This document shows, in pieces, positions 55,662-64,000 of a stretch of DNA of 64,000 nt. Position 1 is the stretch's first letter, and each line of letters opens with the position of its first letter. A program made the position numbers and the translations under genes. Location of the stretch: NCBI GenBank assembly GCA_963920635.1, contig OY987298.1, forward strand, positions 112,024,035 through 112,088,034. The letters run 5' to 3'. Origin of the DNA: Pseudeuparius sepicola (lineage: Eukaryota; Arthropoda; Insecta; Coleoptera; Anthribidae). The notes below the pieces were generated by a model. That model was not told the DNA's origin. It saw only the letters and a list, made by a program, of their open reading frames with translations, and did not search any database.

Positions 55662-56839
55662 CAAGGCCTACTATAAAGGCAGGCCCTGGCGCACAAAAAT
55701 CACGTGACCATCTTAGTCAGACGTTACATGTCATTTGTCACATAACTGAAAGCGGCAGCTTGGGTTTTCAATGTTTAAAGTGTTTTTAAACGTCTTAGTT
55801 TATATTTTAGAAACAAGTTTGTGTCTAGTGCGCGTGTGTCCTGGCGGAGGGGAACCGCCCAGGTGTTATTATGGCCTGTGGGAGTCCTGCCGTCCAAGAG
55901 TATTGGTGCCGCCCGCACCGACGCGACGCGACGCCCGAACCACAGAGTAGGGAACCCGGAATGGACTATTATGGACATGGGACAGTATTAGTATTGGACA
56001 GTGGAGCCTGAGACACAGAGGAGTGAACTGCTTACTGGAGATCCGCGAGTTCAGACGGTCCGGGTGGCTGGAAGCCGTTCCCGTTGACCACGTTCGGGTT
56101 TGTTGTATTTATTGTATTTACCATTCACCTTGTGCGAAATAAATCAGTGTTGTAACGTACTCGAGGATTTTCGTTGTCGGCCTACGCCCTGATATGGGCT
56201 TTCACGCTGCCGATCAACTGAGACCTCGTCAATATTTACAGTATACCTACCGAGGTTAGTTTTCATTTTTATTTCGTAAAAAATAACCTAAATACCAAAT
56301 ATTGGGTCTGTTTATATAATATTTATACATATTACAAAAGCCAGGAAGAAAGTGTCGCCATAACAAACATGTTGTTTTGCCTCGGGATGAAAATTTCCGC
56401 CAAAAATGGATTCGTCAAATTCCAAATGAGATTTAATTTCTAAAAAACCCTTAAGTAACCTATGTGTGGCTAACACATTTTCAAGAAAGTGAAACAATTA
56501 AAGTGGACAAATGTGTTGTGGGAGGAAAATACCTATAGAGAATATCACCTAAGCTAAAGGAACAATTTTTGAGAATGTGCCAAAATATTGTGAGTGCAGT
56601 GCCGTTTAACTCTCAACCTAAAACAGCTAAGGCAGGTTGAAAATTTTGAAAAAACAATTAGAGAAAGCTTGGATGCACAAATCCAATAATGTAATAGATG
56701 AAAGAAAACTTGCCAAATTGTTATGAAATTTGTTTTTTCTACTTATCTCCAAAAATGCCTTTCATTATATAGAACTAAGTTGATCACGTGACTACGCGAT
56801 TATGCGTTAGCGCCGTGGCCTGTCTTTATCGTTGGCCTC
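55662..56839. mobile_element. Mutator-like element, copy 2, opposite orientation
   Basis: Flanked by the perfect 10-bp duplication GCAGTCTTTA (55652-55661, 56840-56849). It starts CAAGGCCTACTATAAAGG and ends TGTCTTTATCGTTGGCCTC. It matches copy 1 in reverse orientation over its whole length, except for the P-type insertion and small indels. A GC-rich core (55830-56110) includes CCGGGTGGCTGGAAGCCGTT and ends with CGAAATAAATCAGTGTTGTA, which carries a poly(A)-signal-like AATAAA. That resembles a captured retroelement or gene 3' end. No transposase gene. Confidence 0.8.
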
Positions 56840-56849
56840 GCAGTCTTTA

Positions 56850-58820
56850 TTAATGACGTCACTCAACGCTTTAAGACGCACAATTTTAAAAATCTCTATT
56901 AGGTTCAATGTAACCGCTTTAATAGACTACAATTAAATAAGTAACTTCACAATCACTGGAAAAGCAATAATTTGTTTTCTATACCTAATTTTTTTTTAGA
57001 TTATAACATGATGTGGAACGAACATTGTTTTTTTATAAGAAAGTGTCGGCTTCAATTTAATCTACGACGTTATCAAAAATGAAATAGTTAAACGGCGTAG
57101 CGTTGATTAATAGTCTTGCTAGAAACGCTAACGGATCCAACCTTATAAATCTGTCGGATCTTAGAACGTCAGAAATTGCGAAAACTCAATTAAAACTCGT
57201 AATTCCGAAACATTGTTAAATGCCCGGTTAGAATTTATTATTTAATGTAACCCTTTGAGTAAATCCATATAATAAAATGTCAGCTCATATTAAATTTTAA
57301 ATCTGCCCCCTAGATAATTTTTTGTTTAGAGGAATTGCCAATAAAAATTTAATTTTGTGCATTTTACAAGGTCGTATCTAACAAAGAGAGAAATAACGTG
57401 TTATAATTTACATAAATACTTTAACCAAATTACCGATACAGAAAACTTACCTATTGATATATTATATTATTATAAGAACTGGGTGAGATGGGCTGGAGCA
57501 TTTATTTCATTCCTCAAAAACTACCAACTTTTAGATGTAGGTACAGTCTGCTCTACCTGAAGTGTGAATATCCTCCTGCTACTTTTGTTTCTGAGATATT
57601 AAAGTCCTTTTTTTCCACCATGATGGAAGGTGGGAAAATTCTCTCTGGGAGCATTTCACATTCCACAAGTCTTATATACACACAGCCTACTACGATCATG
57701 TTTATATAGCCAGAATATTGCATAATATATTTTATTCGTGATTTTGACACCGCTATTTCACAGGGTCAGTTTTACAAATATGCCATTTTCAAAATTTTAC
57801 TAAAGAATAGTAGGCCACGAAAACATGAAACAAATTACATTCGTGATATTGCAAATGTGTCTATGTGTCTATTCTTTGTTAAAAATTTTTAGATTGCAAT
57901 ATAACTTCACTGTCCTGGGAAATAACTAACTTTTTGATAAGTCGATTATCGGACACTACCTAACCATTAATTAATCAGTTGTAAAGATTTGATACTATAA
58001 AATACTGAAATTTGTTTAAAACAAAATAATTATTTCTACGAAACCTTTTTGTAACCTTAAACATGTTTCAATTGTCAAGAATCGAAAAATTTTTCAATTC
58101 ACAGATTCTTAAATTGAAAACTGTTGAAGGTAACATTTAGGAACAAAAGTTTTACGAGGGTGTTCAACTTAAGAAAGAACACACTGTAGGTATACCTACT
58201 TGCAACGAAAATAATTCATATTATTATTATGGACATTTCGCTAGTAGGTACCTAGTTCAAGCCATGGGAATAGACGGCTTTTCTCACAATAATTTTGATA
58301 TAGCTGCCACTTAGTTTCTATAAATTTGTCTGCATGCCAAACAGCTTTTACGACGTTTTCACTTAAAGCCCCATTAGCACGCAAAGTTCCCTGAAAATTT
58401 ATGGTACTTGCGAAACTAATTCTTTAGCAAATGACAACTCTCATTTCCAATTAGTATAGGAACGCTTTGTTTCATGTCAATTATGTTCACGGTTTACTGA
58501 ATAATATTTATCTGTTATAATTTTGTCTCCTGTTATAGTCCCATCGGACCGTAAACTTTTTGTTAAAAATTTAAAATAAAGACATATGCCTAGGTCAACT
58601 TCGTGTTTTCGTGTTTTTCAGGAATAACTATAATAACAAAAACTTTTATTTAACATATTATCTACACTATAAATGATTTTGTAGAGTTAATGGGTTAATC
58701 TATTTACAACTGCCGCACCCTGTTTCAACACTTAATTCCAATTTAAGAAATGAAAATTTTAAAGCCTTGGCTTGATAAAAATAAACGATGCCATTCATTT
58801 ATCTTAGATCTTGTCGTTCA
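56850..58820. other. Intergenic, no gene seen
   Basis: AT-rich. Short frames at 57357-57560 and 57488-57709 have no recognised domain. Confidence 0.4.
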
Positions 58821-58829
58821 TAAATTGTT

Positions 58830-59175
58830 GTGAAATGCCTTTTATTTTGATGCCGTTCCACGTAAACTCGCATTATGGATGGGCCCTGATTTATTCATGT
58901 TTCAAATGGATACATCATCGTGAGTGGCGTTTCATCTGTTCATGCGATCTACCGAAATTCTATGGGCTCGGATTCAGCGAAATCAAGGATATCGGGCCCT
59001 TTACGCTTCATGCAACCGTACAGGACTCCTTTACATAGCATGGGATGTAATTGAAGTAGACAATAGGGTGCAGGGAATCTTATTAGTCAAGAACGTTAGA
59101 CCAGGCGCTCTTTCGCTCGGTGTCTTCCACGTAAAGGAAATTTTGGGATTTTTCATCGAAGTTTCCATTTATAGA
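58830..59175 (+). repeat. Dispersed repeat, copy 1
   Basis: Shares collinear blocks with 63338-63605: AATGGATACATCAT, TACCGAAATT, GGATTCGG/GGATTCAG, GGGCCCTTT-CGCTTCATG, ATCGTACAGG/ACCGTACAGG, TAATTGAAGTAGA-AAT and GGTAAAGGAAA. Identity is about 70% by eye. It is not clearly coding. Confidence 0.55.
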
Positions 59176-59393
59176 ACTATCATTTCTATTTTAAGAGACG
59201 TACCTACCTTATTTGGTGATGTTTCTACTCCGATTTTATCTTCGATAAATATTAGAAAATTTAGTTTAACATAAATAATTGGCATATGTTTTCGTTTGAA
59301 TCTCTCTACTGATTTGCTTTGAGATTTTGTTTATAAATATTATACCCAAATATTGAATTAATGCATATGCCAAATGAATAAATGTGTCTTATA

Positions 59394-60260
59394 TAGGGTG
59401 TTCCAGCGGAAACTTAACAGGCTCTATAACGGGCGGGAAAATTTTTTCTTGGAAAAACGGAAAAATAGGTCAATTTTGTTTGGCAGGGGGGCATCTTTTG
59501 GCATAAAATTGTTAGATATATTTGCAACCCCTTCAAAAAATTTAAATGGGAAGGGGGTTCATGTTGCACACCTTTGGAAACGTCTCTCAATTCTCTATAC
59601 ACCGGCAACAGATTTTCGAAAATCGATCGACTTTTCAAAAAGATACAGCATGTAAAATGCAAAACATACATTTTCGATTATTGCCTGGTATTGTTAAACA
59701 AAAGAAGATCTGCGTCTCCGTATTATAAACGAATGTCGACAAATCATCCCTGAAATGTCGCACAATGTTCGGCAGCGTTTTGAACAAAATCTTTATTATT
59801 ATGCATGGAAGTGAATGGGCAACATTTTGAGCATTTATTATATAAAGTTTCAATTTCCTCCCAGTTTATCAAATTTTCGTCAAAATAATGTTGCCGAACA
59901 TGCCTTCTATAACTTACGGCCCCCGACCACCACTTTCGGCTTAATTGTTTAACAATACCAGACAATAATTGAAAATGAATGTTTTGCATTTTACTCGGTG
60001 TATCTTTTTGAAAAGTCGATCGATTTTCGAAAATCTGATGCAGTATAGAGAATTGAGAGACGTTTCCAAAGGTATACAACATGAACCCTCTTCCCATTTA
60101 AATTTTTTGAAGGGGTTCAACCCCTGTTCAGGGGGTTGCAGATAGATCTATCAATTTTATGCCAAAAGATGTCCCTGTCAAACAAAATTGTCTATTTTTT
60201 TCCAAGAAAAAATTTTCCCGGCCGTTATAGAACTTGTTACGTTTCCGCTGGAACGCCCTG
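59394..60260. mobile_element. Foldback Tc1-like deletion derivative
   Basis: Ends TAGGGTGTTCCAGCGGAAAC and, mirrored, CAGGGCGTTCCAGCGGAAAC, with TA on both sides (59392-59393, 60261-60262). The arms of about 310 bp share GGGCGGGAAAATTTTTTCTT-like text, CCCCTTCAAAAAATTTAAAT and TTGGAAACGTCTCTCAATTC. The centre keeps the C-terminus of a transposase, so it is an internally deleted Tc1-superfamily element. Confidence 0.8.
59716..59840 (+). pseudogene. C-terminal transposase remnant
   Basis: Reads RLRIINECRQIIPEMSHNVR and RFEQNLYYY. One base shift later it reads EVNGQHFEHLL, the typical C-terminus (x-NGxHFExLL) of insect Tc1/IS630-type transposases. All catalytic residues are gone. Confidence 0.7.
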
Positions 60261-60553
60261 TATTTTAAATATCGTAATTGGATAACTTTGTTTACGGAAA
60301 CCCTAATTAGGCAATGTGACGGTGTAATATGTAAAGCACGGATTTAAAGGCACAAAACATAACAGGCGCCTATAAAGGCAGGTATTTTGAGTAAAAATGG
60401 CAGTCAAAATTTGAAAAAGGCAAAAATATAGGCAAAATTTTAATACCTCAATTAAACCTTAAATATTCTAAACAATTTCACCTGCGCCGCATTTTAGCGA
60501 GCAGACAAGTACCAGCTTTAGAAACAATAATCTTTATGGTCCCATAAAAACAC

Positions 60554-60780
60554 TTGTTGACAGAGATCAAAATATGGAAGAAGAAACAAAAAGGAGTCTA
60601 CTGGAGACTAGAGGAACACTCCGGGTCAAAGACAAGCGAAAGATTTTTTACCTATTCGCCTAAGAATGCCAAAAAGCTTCTCACTCTAAACAAGAATGAA
60701 TTACGACTAATCAAAGGCCTCCTTACTGCACAGTGCACAGTAAACAAATGGTCAAAATAGGTAATGATGAGAGCGATTGT
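60554..60780 (+). pseudogene. Non-LTR retrotransposon RNase H C-terminus fragment
   Basis: A 68-codon frame includes VYWRLEEHS, FTYSPKNAKKLLTLNKNELR and LIKGLLTAQCTVNKWSK. One base shift later it reads IGNDESDCR. The pattern L-L-x3-LR-x2-GLLTx2C-x2-N, then a short zinc-knuckle start, is typical of the RNase H to finger region of Jockey/R1-group LINEs. Everything else is absent. Confidence 0.65.
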
Positions 60781-61025
60781 CGGTGAATAGGACTCAATCA
60801 ATAACAACACTGGTGTTTTTCCTACACAAAGCCGACATTTCGATTTAATTTTAAATCATCTTCAGGGCTACAAGAAGATTGAACAAAATACATAAAAAAG
60901 TATGAATTAATAAAAACATTTTATTATTTAAAAAACATTAATAGTTAAACAAAACATAAGACAGGAAAAAATCTGACCTAGTGAGGCAACCACGTGGAGG
61001 TCAAAAATACCATCTAAAGATGTGT

Positions 61026-61503
61026 ACAGGGTGTCCAGTTTTGGTTGTAAATGCGGGGTATCTCAGTTATTTTTAGAGATAGGGAGTTGCGGTTTTCGCG
61101 AACCGTTGCTACATTTTTGTTAAACGAAAGATACCGTAAACAGATTTTTCATAGCCGCCTTCGTTTTTAAGCTACAGGGCGAAATTGAAAATTTGCGCTT
61201 TTGGGGCATACTTCGTATCTTGGGAACGGTTAATGATATTGAAATGGCAAAAACTGTATCTTATAGACATTTTCACGTATAATTCAGTTCCGTATTCAGT
61301 TTTTTACTAAAATTGATAGTGTTCAATATATGGACCAAACTTAGGTTTTTTAAAATAGAACTAGTAGAAAATATTTTCTACTAGTTATATTCAGATTGTC
61401 GTAATCTTTACAAAAATATATAACACTATGTAGTTATTATCTATATTAGGCTCTAAAAATAACCGAGATACCCCGCATTTACAACCAAATCTGGACACCC
61501 TGT
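61026..61503. repeat. MITE with ~55-bp TIRs
   Basis: ACAGGGTGTCCAGTTTTGGT at the left is mirrored by ACCAAATCTGGACACCCTGT at the right. The arms extend through TGTAAATGCGGGGTATCTC and TTATTTTTAGAG. The interior is non-coding, including a 77-codon chance frame. The tip ACAGGGTG is shared with many other elements here. Confidence 0.85.
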
Positions 61504-61777
61504 TTATCTTACGTAAAAATAGACAAATATTAATAAGAGTGGAACATGGGGAAACAAACAATAACAACAAATTCAAGGAACCAAATATGTAGGTAGGTAT
61601 ATTGGTAGACGATGAGAGAAACATTCAGTCGTATGTTTTGAACATACGCAAGCAAACTTCAGTTGCTTTTTGTTATTAAATCTGCTTTTTTTATATCATT
61701 CTTCTTCTGATAGAGGAAAGTTCATCGCGTCTGCGTATTTTATGTTTAAAGCCTAAAACCGAGGGGTGTCTCACTCG

Positions 61778-62110
61778 CAGGTAATCAGTGTACACATTAC
61801 CCAGAAATCCCAGGTAATCAGAAGAAATCACAGGAAATCAGTGATAATCTCAGGTAATCAGTAGAAATTACAGGAAATCAATGAAGAAATAAAAAGTAAT
61901 CAGCTGAAACCACTGGAATTCGAGAAGTGTTCACTGAGGTAATGAGTGTACAGTGTACACAATGTACAAAAATCACAGGTAATCAGAAGAAATCACAGAA
62001 AATCAATGGTAATCACAGGTAATCAGTAGAAATCTTTGAAAATCATCAGAAATCGCAAGTAGTAAAACAAATCTTAAGAAATCAGTCTAAAACTATCTAA
62101 AACTTTTAGA
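61778..62110 (+). repeat. Decamer-based minisatellite, block 1
   Basis: Runs of 10-bp units such as AGGTAATCAG, AAGAAATCAC, AGGAAATCAG and TAGAAATTAC in alternation (20-bp supra-unit), with two interruptions. The core (A/T)AATCA recurs almost every 10 bp. Confidence 0.8.
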
Positions 62111-62399
62111 TTTCGACGCTTTAGAACATTTTTATGTTTACATTATTATAATATGAATTCCCAAAACTTTTGGAACTCGCAAAAAATATTCAAAATAAAA
62201 AAAAATGAAAATTTTCACGATATGAATATTCTAGGACAAAGAACTTATTTCCGAAACAAGTGGTGTTTTATATGTTGTATTATTTACACATAAGAAGTAC
62301 ATAATTTACTCAAATAAATCATTTATATTTTTTTCGGAGATTTTATAACTTTTTTACATATTATGTTCAAAAATTCTGACCCTGTTTAAGGGAAAAAAA

Positions 62400-62575
62400 A
62401 ACTGGTAATCAGAGAAATCAGTCAAAATTTTGGAAATCACCAGAAATCACATTTATGGAAATCACGAGGAATCATAGGTATCTACCTAATCACAGAAATC
62501 ACAGTCACATTTCTGGAAATCATTAGTAATCATAAGGTAATCATACAATTCTGGAAATCAGTGTACAAATTTGAG
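62400..62575 (+). repeat. Decamer-based minisatellite, block 2
   Basis: The same motif family (CTGGTAATCAG, GGAAATCACC, AGAAATCACA, GGAAATCACG, GGTAATCATA) resumes after about 290 bp of AT-rich spacer. It is more degenerate than block 1. Confidence 0.75.
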
Positions 62576-63337
62576 ACAGTAAAACAGCCCCCGCCCAAAA
62601 CATTTCTAATTCGGAGAAACTAACTTTTTCTCGACTCCTCGATAAACGCAACAAAAATTCGGCACATTAGGAAGTAATTTAATGAATGGATTATAGGTAT
62701 GTATATTCTGCAATGAACGGGATGAGACTTTGGTCTTTTCTATAAAGGAAACAAGAATATTCTTGCTCACTGCACAAATGATTATAGGCCCGCATAATTA
62801 ACAAAAGTATATCACCAGTTGATTGACGTAACATTTGATGTTTATATTAGGTTACCTTCGAAGGTTTTTCTTTCATTTGAACTGTTTGTTTTACAAATTT
62901 TCTCCTGCGGCGCAATTTTTAACCAACGATTTAATTTGAATCTTTTTTAACCTCCTCCCCACCTCTCGAAGTACCACCCTGGAGGTACCTATCTCTCATT
63001 TCCCAAATGTTTACTGCCCTGACAGGAGAGTCATTTGCCCTGCCTCAAGTTCCTGTCTGGCTACGGCCCTGAGTACGGTGTAATGTTAACCAAATCAAAA
63101 AGGTACGCATGATTTGGGAAGCAACCACTGAAGTCCAGGCAAGAGCCAACAGCAATTATATATTATTAAAAGTATATGACTGTACAGCAAAACAGCTGAT
63201 CGAGTCTAAAATGGCGTCCATGGGACAATAAAGCTTGGTTGGTATAAACAAAGATCATAATATTCATGATCTTTGGTATATCTTAATATCTTACATTGAC
63301 TCTGAAATGATAAAAACTATGCTTTCGCTAATACTTC
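62576..63337. other. Intergenic, no gene seen
   Basis: Contains the fourth CTCCTGCGGCGCA motif (62902-62914) and GC-richer text at 62950-63080 that looks like an old repeat end. No coding domain. Confidence 0.35.
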
Positions 63338-63605
63338 GAATGGATACATCATACTGACTAATGGAGTTCATCCGAAGTCCATAAGCGTATACCGAAATTA
63401 AATGGATTCGGTGTTAGCACACACAAGAATATGGGCCCTTTTGCGCTCCATGTAATCGTACAGGTCCCTTTATATAGGCGTAATTGGAGTAGATAATGGG
63501 GCGTATGGAAACTCATTATGTTATTAGTTGGAACATGTGGCACTCACTCGGCACCACATTACGTATTATCCTAGGTAAAGGAAACTTGGAGATGCAATTT
63601 GGTTG
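63338..63605 (+). repeat. Dispersed repeat, copy 2
   Basis: Same orientation as the copy at 58830-59175, 4.5 kb away, with small indels. Its nature (LINE fragment or duplicated unique sequence) is undetermined. Confidence 0.55.
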
Positions 63606-63756
63606 ACATACCCTTATCAATTACTATCATTTACGGTATTCCCGTGATTCCTGGTACCTAGTTATTCACTCAGCTTAACCCCCTTATTTGGCGTAAGTAT
63701 TTGATATTTTCAATTTTTTCACCTAAATCAGTTTCGATCCGAGATGATGCAGAAGG

Positions 63757-64000
63757 ATGTTTTTTTTTGGGTATTGGGATCGTCTTAAAATGGAAACTAC
63801 TTTTCTACGTTGTCGACGTTTATCCCAGAAAACAAGTGCGATGAGATTGGCTCTGTTTTCAATAGTTTTCACCAATTTCACCCCATGCTTCAATTCACAT
63901 TGGAAAAGGAGAATGATAAGTCTATCCCTTTTTTGGACGTTTTAATTGTCAGACAGGATGAAGGTACTATCTTGTATATCACAAACCAACTTTCTTAGAA
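63757..64000 (+). pseudogene. Third Penelope-like fragment, RT domain, cut by window edge
   Basis: The frame 63810-63998 reads FIPENKCDEIGSVFNSFHQF, then MLQFTLEKENDKSIPFLDVL. This is the RT stretch just after the catalytic box in Penelope elements (HP-x-FT-E-x-N-SIPFLDV). The preceding YVVDV may be a damaged YVDD box in a shifted frame. It continues beyond the window, so its completeness is unknown. Confidence 0.7.

Noticed and set aside
57357..57709. Two overlapping plus-strand frames
   Set aside because: No recognisable domain and AT-rich composition equal to the surroundings.

Overview
This is AT-rich eukaryotic DNA, almost certainly from an insect with a large, transposon-filled genome. 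The signs are many 'TACAGGGTG' transposon tips, Tc1/mariner and P-type transposases, Penelope and R4/Dong-like retroelements, short tandem repeats and no operonic host genes. No complete host gene is visible. The species cannot be named from the sequence alone; a beetle or hemipteran would fit.

Layout. 0-2.1 kb: a Tc1/mariner-superfamily element with terminal inverted repeats (TIRs) of about 415 bp and a broken DD41D transposase. 4.5-6.4 kb: a 5'-truncated R2/R4/Dong-type non-LTR retrotransposon next to a TAA repeat. 7.9-27.3 kb: nested inverted-repeat elements, a Penelope-like element with an inverted flank, and hairpin MITEs. 27.8-28.1 kb: a GC-rich island. 28.8-34.7 kb: a foldback element with a 9-bp target-site duplication (TSD), whose body is two opposed blocks of a 146/147-bp satellite; it sits inside an older hairpin element. 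35.6-44.5 kb: mostly unannotatable sequence with a tRNA-like relic, Penelope and LINE fragments and one possible host exon. 44.5-54.4 kb: the most interesting locus. 54.4-64 kb: a second Mutator-like copy, MITEs, a non-LTR RNase H fragment, a decamer-based minisatellite and a third Penelope fragment at the right edge.

The 44532-54412 locus is a long-TIR element. Its arms are about 2 kb, it has perfect 6-bp TSDs (TATGTA) and AG...CT termini, features described for Polinton/Maverick elements. Each arm carries an outward-facing cassette of small genes. In the right arm three of them (100, 49 and 65 codons) overlap head to tail like viral genes. The third resembles the PP1-binding C-terminal domain of PPP1R15/GADD34, the eIF2alpha-phosphatase targeting subunit that some DNA viruses have also acquired. 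Between the arms lies a decayed gene with a DNCxxQNKN motif (DUF7869-like).

The right arm is split by a Mutator-like element with 10-bp TSDs, which is itself split by a 1645-bp P-type element with 8-bp TSDs and about 30-bp TIRs. The insertion order is therefore readable from the sequence. All element identities come from reading motifs and repeats by eye; no database search was run.
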